NCBI GenBank assembly: GCA_016218725.1
Contig: JACRDB010000055.1
Coordinates: 1-36,632 of the forward strand
Origin: Deltaproteobacteria bacterium
Lineage (GTDB): Bacteria; Myxococcota_A; Polyangia; Polyangiales; Ga0077539
Direction: 5' to 3'
DNA length: 36,632 nucleotides
In this document: in pieces, positions 24,960 to 35,400 of the stretch
Layout of the letters: each line of letters starts with the position of its first letter
How positions within the stretch are numbered: the first letter of the stretch is position 1
Notes under the pieces: generated by a model
Seen by the model: the letters and a program-made list of their open reading frames with translations, nothing else
Database searches by the model: none
What the model was told of the DNA's origin: nothing
Translations under genes and position numbers: made by a program

Positions 24960-25829
24960 TCCGTGCGCCGACGGAGGGCAGCGCGCGCGGTACCCGCGGT
25001 GCAGGGCCCGCGTCACGGCGCCGGGGCGCCCGTCCCCCACCTCGTGGTCGTCCACCCGCACCACGGGCACGAGCTCCCGCACGCTGGACGTGAGGAACAC
25101 CTCCTCGGCGCAGAGGACGTCCTCGCGGGTGACAGTACCCTCCTGCGTCGGGAGCCCCTGGGAGCGCGCCAGCGCCAGCACCAGCGCGCGCGTCACCCCG
25201 AGGCGCAGCCCCGGCCCCGACGGGGTCTTGAGGACCCCGTCAGACACCACGAAGACGTTGGCCGCGCCCGCCTCCAGGAGCTCCCCCCCGGGACCTACCC
25301 GGAGCACCTCGTCCACCCCCGAGCGCTCGGCGTCGCGCGCGGCCAGCACCGCCGGGAGCCAGCTCAGGCTCTTGACCTCCGGGGTGTCGTACGGCCCCGG
25401 CAGGGGACAGCCCTCTCGGAGCTGCACACAGATACCGTTGGTGTAGAGTGACGTAGGTAAAGGTAGGAGCTCTCGGGCAAAGACCCACCTTGTGGGATGG
25501 GTGTTTCGTGGGGCCAGGGTGGCTTCGCCCTCGCCGCGGGTGACCAGCACCCGGAGGTGGGCGTCCACCGGGCGCTGGCGATCGAGGGCCAGGGCGCTCG
25601 CCGCCAGGTGGAGCTCGGCGCGAAGGACGTGGGCGGCGGCGAGCGGCAGGCCGAGCCTCAAAGCCGAGCGCTGGAGGCTCGCGAGGTGCTCATCCACGGC
25701 GAAGGGCGTCGCCCCGTAGGCGCGCAGGACCTCGAAGACGCCGTCGCCGTAGAGGAAGCCCCGATCGAAGACGGACACCACGGCGCGCTCGGGCGGGACG
25801 CGCTCGCCGTCGCGGAGGACCACGGTCAT
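24951..25829 (-). CDS. Class IV PLP aminotransferase or aminodeoxychorismate lyase
   Basis: This 292-residue fold-type IV PLP enzyme belongs to the group of branched-chain aminotransferase, D-amino acid aminotransferase and aminodeoxychorismate lyase (PabC). The evidence is FDRGFLYGDGVFEVLRAYG near 21-39, the PLP lysine Lys153 in EVKSLSWLP, LLEAGAANVFVV with Glu186, and LTSSVRELVPV near the end. These features do not separate the three activities reliably; KSLSWLP resembles the aminotransferases more than typical PabC. ATG 25829 overlaps the stop of the upstream acyltransferase gene in ATGA, so translation is coupled. It is the last gene of the run that starts with the giant TPR gene, and its link to those genes is unclear. 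Confidence 0.88.
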   Translation of the reverse strand: MTVVLRDGERVPPERAVVSVFDRGFLYGDGVFEVLRAYGATPFAVDEHLASLQRSALRLGLPLAAAHVLRAELHLAASALALDRQRPVDAHLRVLVTRGEGEATLAPRNTHPTRWVFARELLPLPTSLYTNGICVQLREGCPLPGPYDTPEVKSLSWLPAVLAARDAERSGVDEVLRVGPGGELLEAGAANVFVVSDGVLKTPSGPGLRLGVTRALVLALARSQGLPTQEGTVTREDVLCAEEVFLTSSVRELVPVVRVDDHEVGDGRPGAVTRALHRGYRARCPPSAHGAL

Positions 25830-26458
25830 ACCGCGCGACCCCAGGCGCGGGTGGACTCGTCGAGGGCGCGGGAGCAGAGCGCGTGGAGGCTCGCCTCCAC
25901 CCGCGCGCGCACGGCCTCCAGGGCCTCGCCGCGGGCGCCCTCGGCGGCGATGGGGTCACCGGCCAGGAGCAGCACCCGCGCGAAGGGCCACGGAAGAACA
26001 AAGCGGTCCCAGGCGCGCGAGAGCACCCAGGCCCTGCTGGCCACGAAGGTCAGCGGCACGATCGCCGCGCCCGCCAGGCTCGCGGCGAGCACCACCCCGG
26101 GCTTCACGCGCCCGTAGGGGCCGCGGGAGCCGTCCACGGCGAAGGCCCCGTCGAGGCCCCCGCGGAGGCGCCGCACCAGGGCCCTCAAGCCCGCGCTGGC
26201 CTCGCGCGAGGGGCTGCCGCGCACCACCGTGAGCCCGAGGGACGACAGCGCCCCGGCCTGCAGCGCCCCGTCCGGGGAGTGGGAGACGAGCACCACCATG
26301 CCCCGCGGGCGCGGGAGCCTGAGGAGCCCGAACTGCCGACCGTGGAGAAAGGCATAGACCCTCGGCGGACCGGTCTCCACCGCGGGGCCCCCTCGGAGCT
26401 CCACCCGGAGCGACCGTAGGAGGAGCGCCGCGAGGGCCCCGAGGAGGCGCCCCCACAA
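25826..26458 (-). CDS. DUF374 lysophospholipid acyltransferase-like protein
   Basis: This 210-residue protein of the DUF374 family is related to the acyltransferases that act on lysophospholipids or lipid A. One hydrophobic stretch at the start (LLGALAALLLRSL) probably anchors it in the inner membrane. Family blocks follow: YAFLHGRQFGLL, VSHSPDGALQAGALSSLG, VVRGSPSREASAGLRALV, FAVDGSRGPYGRVKPGVVLA and WDRFVLPWPFARV. The only in-frame start that keeps the N terminus is TTG 26458, 4 bases after the stop of the giant TPR gene, so translation is probably coupled. The gene overlaps the following aminotransferase gene by 4 bases. The acceptor lipid is not known. Confidence 0.85.
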   Translation of the reverse strand: MWGRLLGALAALLLRSLRVELRGGPAVETGPPRVYAFLHGRQFGLLRLPRPRGMVVLVSHSPDGALQAGALSSLGLTVVRGSPSREASAGLRALVRRLRGGLDGAFAVDGSRGPYGRVKPGVVLAASLAGAAIVPLTFVASRAWVLSRAWDRFVLPWPFARVLLLAGDPIAAEGARGEALEAVRARVEASLHALCSRALDESTRAWGRAV

Positions 26459-26462
26459 GGGA

Positions 26463-29400
26463 CTAGGCCTTCAGCCGCGCGGTGAGCTCCAGGGCCCGGG
26501 CGTGGGCCTTGTCGGCCTCCAGGGCGCGGTCGAGCATGCCCAGGGCCTTGGTCTTGTCGCCCTGCTGCGAGAGCGTGCTCCCGAGGTAGAAGTACACGTC
26601 CGCCTTGGTGATCCCCGCGGTGCCGTCCAGGCGCTGCAGGAGCAGCGCGCGGAAGGTCTTCTGCGCGCGCTCCAGGTCCTCGGTCTTCAGGCACAAGAGC
26701 CCGAGGTCCCGCAGGATCGGCACGTTGGTGAGGTCGATCTTGAAGGCCGCGTCGTAGCTGGTGAGCGCCTGCGGCAGCTCCCCGAGGGCCTCGTGGGCCC
26801 GGCCCAGCCGGTGGAGCCACTGGGCCATGTCCTTGGTGCGGCGCGTCCCATAGGACTGCACGATGCGCTCCAGGATCGGGACCGCGTCCCGGTCCCGGCC
26901 CACCTCGCCGTAGAGCTCCACCAGCGGCAGGAGGAGCTCGCGGTCCTCCGGCGCCAGCGCCACGGCGGCCTCAAGATACCTCGCCGCGCGCGGCGGGTCC
27001 GAGAGCTGCGCCCTGGCGGCCTCCGCCAGGGACTTGTAGAGCGCCACGGTGGCCTTGGCGTCCGTGGCCAGGGCCACCTCGCGCTCCAGCATCTCCACGA
27101 GGAGGGCGTGGTCCCCGCGCCCCTGGGCGATGGCCTTGAGCCGGTCCAGCGCCGCGCGGCACGTTGGGTCGAGCTCCAGCGCGCGGCGCAGGGCACGCTC
27201 GGTCTCCCCGGGGTTGTGCATCCGGTCGGCCTCGAGCTGCGCCAGCGCGAGCGCCAGCGCCGCCCCCTCGGCGCCCGGCGTGGCCAGGGCCAGCGCGCGG
27301 CGCACCATCTCCGCGGCCCGGCCCCACTGCTCCGCGGCCTCGTGCAGGCGCGCCAGCGCGCGCAGGGCCCCGAGGTGGTCGCCGTCCCGCGCCAGCACCC
27401 GCTCGTAGAGCTCCACGGCCCGGGCGGTGTCCCGCAGCTCGCGCTCGTTGAGCTCGCCGATGCGAACCAGCGTGGCCAGCTCCGCTTGCGTGTCCCCGGC
27501 CGCGGCCAGGTCCTCGGCGCGCCGCTCCAGGAGCTCCGAAAGGTCGCTCCAGCGCGCGTCCAGGGCGTACAGCCGCTCCAGCCGCTGCCCCGCCTCGGCG
27601 TGCGTGGGCAGCTCGTCCAGCACCTCCCGGAGGAACTCCACCGCGTCCCGGCGGTTGTGGAAGCGCTCCTCCGCCAGCGAGGCCAGCCGCAGCCGCGTGA
27701 CCGCGCGCTCCTCCGCGGAGACCGCCACGTCCATGCGCCCGCGCAGGGCCTCCTCCAGGTCCTTCCAGCGCTCGGCGCGCTCGAAGATGCCCTCCAGCGC
27801 CTCCCGCGCCCCGAGGTCGTTCGGGTCGAAGTCCAGGAGCTCCTTCCAGGCCAGCACGGCCCGGTCCACGTCCCCGATGGGGCCCGCGTAGAGCCCCGCC
27901 ACCTCGCGCCGCAGCGCCGCCGCCTGGGCGGGGTCGTCCGCCAGGCGCGCCCGGCGGGCCAGGAGCTCGGCCACCTCTGCGTGGCGCCCCTGGGCCTTGC
28001 GCAGCCTCGCCAGCGTGTCCAGCGCGGCGGTGTCCGAGTCGTCCACGTCCAGGAGCCCGGCGGTGAGCTCCGCCGCCCGGTCCACGTCCAGGAGCCTCGC
28101 CTCGGCGAGCTCCGCGGCCTCTCGCAGCATGCGCTTGCGCGCGTCCACGTCGAGCTCCAGGTCCGCGCGCATGCGCAGCGTGGTCACCAGGTCCGCCTCG
28201 CGCCCCTCGGCGCGGTGCAGGCCCTCCAGGAGCTCCAGCGCCTCGGCGTTCTGGTCGTCCGCCGCGAGCGCGGCGCGGAGCCGGGCCTCCGCGGCGGCCA
28301 CGTCCTCCAGGTGATCCCGGTACCACCGCGCCGCCCGGAGGTTGAGCTGGGCCACGTCCGTGGGCCCGAGGTCCGGGTGCTCCGCCAGCGCCGCCTCGGC
28401 GATGTTCCGCAGCCGGCTCCACGCCGCCGCGGCGGGCGCCAGGCGCTCGATCTCGGCCACCAGGGCCTCGTCCCGCGGGTCCTGCCGGAAGGCCGCCACC
28501 ACCGCGTCGAAGGCCCCGGAGACGTCCTGGAGCCGGTCCTCCCGGAGCCGGGCCAGGTCCGTCCACAGCCGGATCCGGTCGCTCGGGAGCTCCGCGCCCT
28601 GCACCCGCAGCTCCAGGAGCCACGCGAGCTTGCGCGCGTCGTCGTTGCGCTGGAAGCACGCCTCCAGCACGTCCAGCGCGTCCGCCCGCACCTCCGGCGA
28701 CCCCAGGAGCCGCTCCAGGCCCGCCAGCGCAGCCTCGTGGGTGGGCGTGCGGTCCGCCACGCTCCGGTACGCTGCCAGGGCCCCGCGGGGCTCCTCGAAG
28801 CGCTGCTCGCGCAGCTCCCCGATGCGCACCTCCAGCCGGTCCAGGAGCTCCGGGTCCGACGCGATGGCCACGCGCCGCTCCAGGATCTCCACCAGGTTCT
28901 GCCACTGCGAGGTGCGCGAGTAGATCGCGTCCAAGGGCTCCAGGGTGCCGTCCTCGTCGCCGCCCTGCTCCAGCGCGCGGCGGTAGCTCGCCGTGGCCCG
29001 GCGGTCGTCCCCGAGGTGGTCCGCCGCGAGCTGCGCGGCGCGCACCGAGAGGTCCCGGCTCACCAGCGGGTCCGTGACCTCCAGGGACTGCTGCTCCAGG
29101 AGCGTCGCCACGTCCGCCCAGCGGTCCAGGGAGGCCCCGAGGCGCTCCAGGTCCTCGAGCGTGGTCTTGTCCGCGCCGTCCTCGCGGAAGGCCCTGCGGT
29201 AGGCGTCAAACGCCGCGCCGGGGTCCCCGCGGCCGTCCTCGTGGACGGCGGCCAGGGCCCGCAGCTCCTGGAGCCTCCGGGCGGGCTCTTCCAGGCTCGT
29301 GAGCTTGAGCTCCAGCGTGGCCACCAGGTCGTCCCAGCGCTCGGACCCGCGGAAGATCGGCTCCAGGATCTCCACCGCCGTGGCGCGCTGCTCCGGCGCC

Positions 29401-32400
29401 TCGGCCAGGGAGCGCACCGCGGCGATGGCCTCGGCGTGGGTGGGGTCCACCGCGAGCATCTCGCGGTAGGTGTCCAGGGCCCCGTCGGGGTCCGTGAGGT
29501 GCTCCGCCAGGAGCCTCCCGATGCGCAGCCTCAGGGGGTTCTTCTGGCCCTCCTCGGCGCACAGCTCCACCTGCTTCCGGAGGTTCTCCAGGAGCTCCGC
29601 GTGGAGCTCCTGCCGGGCGTAGAGGTCCTCCAGCGCGAGGATGGCCTCGCGGTTGCCGGGCTCGTCGTCCAGCGCCCGACGGTACGCATCGATCGCCTGC
29701 TGCGGGTCCTTCAGCTCCGTGTTCCAGAGCTTCCCGAGGCGCAGCGCGGTCTGCCGCCGCAGCTCCGGGTCGCCCTCGATCTCCAGGCGCTGGGAGAGCA
29801 CCTGGGCCAGGGCCCGGGCGTCCCCGCGCGCGGCGTAGAGCCCGTCCAGGGCGTCCAGGGCGTCCACGTCCCCGGGGTCGCTCTCCAGGGCGCGCTTCCA
29901 GGCGTCCACCGCGGCGTCGTTCTGGCCGAGCATGTCCCGGTGCGTCTCGCCGATGGTGTGCAGGAGCCTCCTGCGCTCCTGGTCGTCCAGGCTGCGCGCC
30001 ACCTTGCGCTCGAGCACCTCCACGAAGCCCGCCCAGTCCGACAGGAGCACGTGCAGGTCCTTGAGCTGCTCCAGCACGTCGAGCTGCGTGTCGTCCATCG
30101 CAAAGAGCCGGTTGTACGCGATGATCGCCGCCCGAGGGTCCCCCCGGCGGTGGTCGTGGGTCACCGCCACCGCGCGCACCAGGTCCGCGCGCAGCACGGC
30201 GTCGTCGGTGGCGGCCAGGGCGCCCTCGTAGGTGTCCACCAGGGCGTCCCACAGGTCGTGCTCCGACGCCAGGCGCTCGACGGCCTCCCGGGCCTCGCCG
30301 TCCCCGGGGTCCGCCGCGAAGGCCTGGCCGTAGGCCCCGTACGCCGCGCGCACGTCCTTCGCGCGGGTCTCCCGCAGCCGGCCGATTTCCCGCAGGAGGC
30401 CGCCGCGGTCCACCGGGTCCCGCGTGGCCTCCAGGCGCACGCCCAGCACGTTGATGAGCTTCTGCCAGTCGTCCAGGTCGCGGTAGAGCGGCTCCAGGAT
30501 CTCCACCGTGGACAGCCGCAGGGGCTCCTGCGTGGCCGCGATGTCCTCCAGGGCCTCGATGGCCGGGCGGTAATCCCGGCGCTCGTCGAGGATCTCCCGG
30601 AAGGCCTCCACGGCCCCCCGAGGGTCCTCCAGGCGCTCCACCCGCAGCCGCCCGAGGCGGAACCGGAGCCCCGCCCGCTCCTCGGAGTCCACCGCGTCGT
30701 TGACGCGGCGCTCCAGGAGCTCGGCCAGGTCCCTCCACGCCGCGGTGCGCACCAGGAGGGCGTCCAGGCGCTCCACCGCCCGGGCGTCCCCGGGGTCCAC
30801 CTCCAGGATGGCGCGGTAGTCCTCGATAGCCTTCGGAAGGTCGCCCTGGGCGCTCTCGTCGATGTCCGCGATCTTGAACAGGTACGCCTTGCGTGCGTCC
30901 ACGTCCGCGGCGCGGTCCGCCGCGTCGCGGTAGAGCTCCAGGAGCTCGGGCCACGCCCGCTCCCGGGTCAGGAGCGCCTCGAAGGCGTCGAAGACCTCGG
31001 CGCGGCCGGGGTCGAACGCCAGGGCCCGGCGGTAGTACCTCCGGGCGCGGGCCGAGTCCCCGACGCGGTCATCAAAGAGCCTCGCGGTCTGGAAGGCCAG
31101 CTCGGCCACCACGTCGTCGTCGCCCGTGGAGGCCTCCAGGGCGCGGGCGTAGATCTCCGCCTGGCGGTCGTAGCGCCCCAGGGCCCCGGCGAGGCGCGAG
31201 AGCTCGTCCCAGGCGCCCCGGTCACCGAGCTCCTCGGCGAAGACCCTCGCCCAGGTGTCCAGCGCCCGGGCCTTGTCGTCCAGGCTGTCCTCGTAGAGCT
31301 GCGCCAGGCTCGCCAGGAGCGCCTTGCGCCCGACCACGTCATCCTCCGCGGCGATGCGCGCCTCCAGCGCGAGGATGAGCCTCGGCAGGTTGCCCCGCGC
31401 GCGGTAGATCGGCTCCAGCATGGCCGCGGTGCGCGCGGCGTAGCCGTCCCGGGCCCCGAGGGCCTCCAGGGCCTGCACCGTGGGGTCGTGGTCCGGGGCG
31501 CGGTCCAGCACCTCGCGGAAATGGTCCAGGGCACGGTCGGGGTTGTCCAGGTGGCGCATGGACACCACCCCCAGGCGGAAGTGCAGGTCCACCACGTCCG
31601 CGCCATCGATGGTGAGCTGGCTCTCCAGGAGCGAGGCCAGGTCCTCCCAGCGGGCCTCGGCGTCGTAGATGCGCTCCAGGGCCTGGGCGGCCTCGCGGTC
31701 GAAGCCGAGGCCCAGGATGGCCTCGTGGGCCCGCGCCGCGGAGGCCCGGTCCCGGAGCTCGTCCTCGGTGATCTTCGCCTGCTTGCGCCACAGGGCCCGG
31801 CGCTCGTCGTCGGAGACCGCAAGGTCCGTCTTGAGCCGGAGCACCTCGATGAGGGCCCCGAAGGCGCGGCCCTCCTCGTGGAGGGTCTCCAGCGCGTCCA
31901 GCGCGGGGAGGTAGTCCCGCCGCTGCTCCAGGGCCTTCTCGTAGTACTCCCGGGCCATCGCCGGGTCCCCGAGGGGCCCGCGGGCCAGCGAGGCCACGTT
32001 CATGAAGACCTCGAGCTGCAGGTCCGAGTCCAGGAGCTCAGGCGCCACCTCGCGCAGCACCCGCGCCAGGTCCGCGTGGCGCCCCGCGGTGCGCGCCAGG
32101 CGCTCCACCTGCGCGAGCCTCGGGCGCAGCTCCGGCTCCCCGAGGGACTCGCGCAGCTCCCGGGCGGCGTACTCGAAGGCCCTCCCGGCGTCGTTCAGGC
32201 CGATCTCGCAGACCTCCGCGGCGCGGGCGAGCGCCCGGCGGCGCTCCTCCACGTCGTCAGTGTCCGCGGCGACGCGGTCGAGCACCTCCACCAGGCGATC
32301 CCAGGACTGCTCGGCCTGGAGCACCTGGTCCAGCGCGCGGGCCGCGGCCAGCGGGACCCCCGCCTCCGTGGACCCGAGGAGCGACACCAGCGCCGCCCTC

Positions 32401-35400
32401 GCCGTCGGCTGCGACGGGTCCAGGTCCAGGGCCTCGCGGTAGCCCTCGACGGCCCTGGGGAGCTCGCGCGTGCGGAGCCTCCGGAGCTCCGCCGCGCGCA
32501 CGATGAGCCCGAGGCGGTCCGCGGCCTCCGTGGCCACCGCCAGGTCCTGCTCCAGGATCTGCAGCAGCTCGGTCCACGCGTCGGACAGCTCGTAGAGCCT
32601 CGCCAGCGCGGCATGCACGGCCCGGTCGGCCCCGAAGGCCATCAGCACGTCGCCGTAGAGCGCGATGGCGCCGGAGACGTCCGCCAGGCGGCTCTCCAGC
32701 ACGTCCGCCGCCCGGAGCTGGAGGGCCTTCTGCTCCTCGCCGTCGGCGGCCAGGTGGGCGTCCTTGCGGAGCGTGGCCACCAGGTCACCCCAGGCCTCGG
32801 TCTTGGCGTAGAGCCTCGCCAGCGCGGCCAGCGCGGCGCGGTCCGTGTGCTCCAGCTCCAGCCGCTCGCGCTGGGCGCGCACGGCGCCCGCGAGGTCCCC
32901 GAGCTCCTCCTCCAGGATCTCCCCGGCCTGCGCGAAGAGCGACCGGCGAAGCTCCTGGTCCAGCTCGTGCCGGGCGCGCAGCTCCAGCGCCTCCACGAGC
33001 CCCCGCGGGTTCTGCAGCCCGCGGTAGAGCCGCTCCAGCGCCACGGCGGCGTGGAGCAGCACCTCCAGGTCCTGCCCGGCGGCGGACAGCAGCCGGCGGT
33101 AGGTGCGCTCGGCGCGGCCGTGGTCCGCCAGGCGGTCGTCGTAGAGCGCGGCCAGGTCACGCAGGAGCGGCACCCGGGCCTCGTCCTCGGCCACGGCCTC
33201 CACGGCGCGCTCCAGGGCCCCGGAGGCCCGCTCGTCCTGGCCCGCCGCCGCGGCCAGGCGCAGGAGCTCCGAGCGGAACACCTCGCTCAGGGGCTGCGCC
33301 AGGAGCGCCTCCACCACGGCGTCAAAGGCCCCGGGGGTGTCATCCAGCACCAGCTCCCGGAGCTCCGCCACGCGGCGGTAGAGCTCCGCCCGCCCCACGG
33401 CGTCCTCGGTGCCCTCCAGCCGCACCAGGAGCATGCGCACCAGGTTCGCGGCCCCGACGTCTCCGTCGCTCTCGTAGCGGGGCTCCAGCACCGCCGCGGC
33501 GCGGCGCCGTAGCGTGGGGTGCCCGACCAGGCGCTCCAGCCCGGCGCGGGCGCCCGCGTGGCCGCCCTGCTCCAGCACCACGGCCTCGAAGTCCTCCAGG
33601 GCCCCGGAGGCGTCCCCGAGGCGCTGCTCGCGCACCTCCCCGCGACGGAAGACCAGCTCCCGGGCCTCCTCGCCCGTGGCAATGCCGAGCTCCACCGTGC
33701 GGGTGAAGAGCGCCGAGAGGTCCGCCCAGCGCTCCAGCCGTGTGTACAGCCGGTCCAGGGCGCGGGTGGCCGTGCGGTTGCGCTCGTCCAGGGCCAGGAT
33801 CTGCGCGTAGACCCCCGCGGCGTCCGCGGGCTGCTCCAGGATCTCCTCCAGGAGCACGGCCTCCTCCACCAGCAGCTCCACCCGCGCGGGCACCTCCGGC
33901 GTGCGCGCCACCCACGTGGCGTACAGCGCGCGCAGGTCCGCCCAGCGCTCCCGCTCTTGATAGAAGCGCTTGAGGGCGTTGAACGCATGCACGTCCAGGT
34001 CGCCGGCGTCCAGCACCAGCTTGTGGAAGCGCTCGGCCGCCTCGGCGTTCCCGTGGCGGTCCTCGTAGATGGCCGCGGTGCGGCGCGCGAGCCGCACCCT
34101 CACCGCGGGGTCGAGGCCCTCGCGATCGACGATGTGGGCCAGGGCCTGGGCGAGCTCGTCGTTCCAGCCGCCCTGGAGGGCCAGGGCGGCGAACTCATCG
34201 GCGAGCTCGTCGCTGGCGGGCTGCTGCTCCAGCACGGAGCGCACGAGCTCGAAGCCGCTGCGGTTGTCCTCCAGGCGGTCGCCGTAGACCCTGGCGAGGC
34301 GCAGGGCCAGGGCGCGGCGCCGGGCGGCGTCCTCGGCGGTGTCCAGGAGGATCTGGAGCACCCAGGCGAGCTTGCGGTGCTCGCCCACGGCCTCGAACTC
34401 GGGCTCCAGCATGGTGGCCGCGGTGACGCGCCAGCGGTCGCTCCGGAGGAGCGCCTCCAGCGCGGCCAGGGCGCCCGGGTGGTGCGCCACCAGGGAGAGC
34501 ACCTCCTCGAAGGAGGCCAGGGCCCGCTCGGTGTCCCCGAGCCGCTCGCCCTGGAGCGACCCGAGCTTGAAGGCCAAGGCGGCGCGGGCGGGCCCCGCGG
34601 CGGCGTCCCGGCGGCGGGACAGGAGCCCGGCCAGCTCTGGCCAGCGCCCCGCGGCCTCGGCCAGGCGCGAGAGGGACTCCAGCGCCGCGGCGTCGTCGGG
34701 GCTCTCCTCAAGAATCGTCCGGAAGCGCCCGCTGGCGGCGTCCGGGTCCTTGAGGCTCTCCTCCTCCAGGCGGGCCACCTCGTCGAGGAGCGCGCGCCGG
34801 GCGGCGCCCGACGGGGTGCGCGAGAGCCGGTGGTCATAGAGCGACCGGAGCTGGGCCCAGCGCTCGCCGCGGCGCAGGAGCCGGTCCAGGGTGGAGACCA
34901 CGGCCTCGTCGTCGGGGGTCTCGGCCAGGGCCTGGGTGTAGCGCGCGATGGCGTTGTCAATGCGCTGCAGCCGGTCGGCCTCGACGAGGGCGGCCTTGTC
35001 ACGCAGGCGCGCGCGCTCCACGGTGTCCGCGGTCTCCGCCGCGCGGGCGTCGAAGGTGGCCACCAGCTCCTTCCAGGCGCCCGCGTCCGCGGCGGTGCGC
35101 TCCAGCGTGGCCTCGAGGTCCGCGCTGGTGGGCTCCAGGCGGTACGCCCGGTGCGCCCAGCGGAAGGCCCCGACGCGGTCCGAGAGGCGCGCCGACGCCA
35201 GCTCCCGGAGCTTCTGCAGGTGGTCGAGCTGCCCGGCCACGTCCTCCGCGGGGAGGGCGTCCAGGAGGACCTCGTAGAGCTGCGCCAGCCGCGCCCACTT
35301 CTCCTCCTTGAGGTAGATGGGCACCAGGGCCGTGGCGGCCTGGAGGTTGCGCGGGTCCACGGAGAGCACGCGCTCGTAGCTCCGGAAGGCGCGCTCCGGG

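Noticed and set aside
26502..33512. A 2336-codon open frame antisense to the giant TPR gene
   Set aside because: It is a by-product of extreme GC bias at codon third positions on the coding strand. The translation is low-complexity and rich in Gln, Arg, Leu and Val, with no recognisable domain, while the opposite strand encodes clear TPRs.
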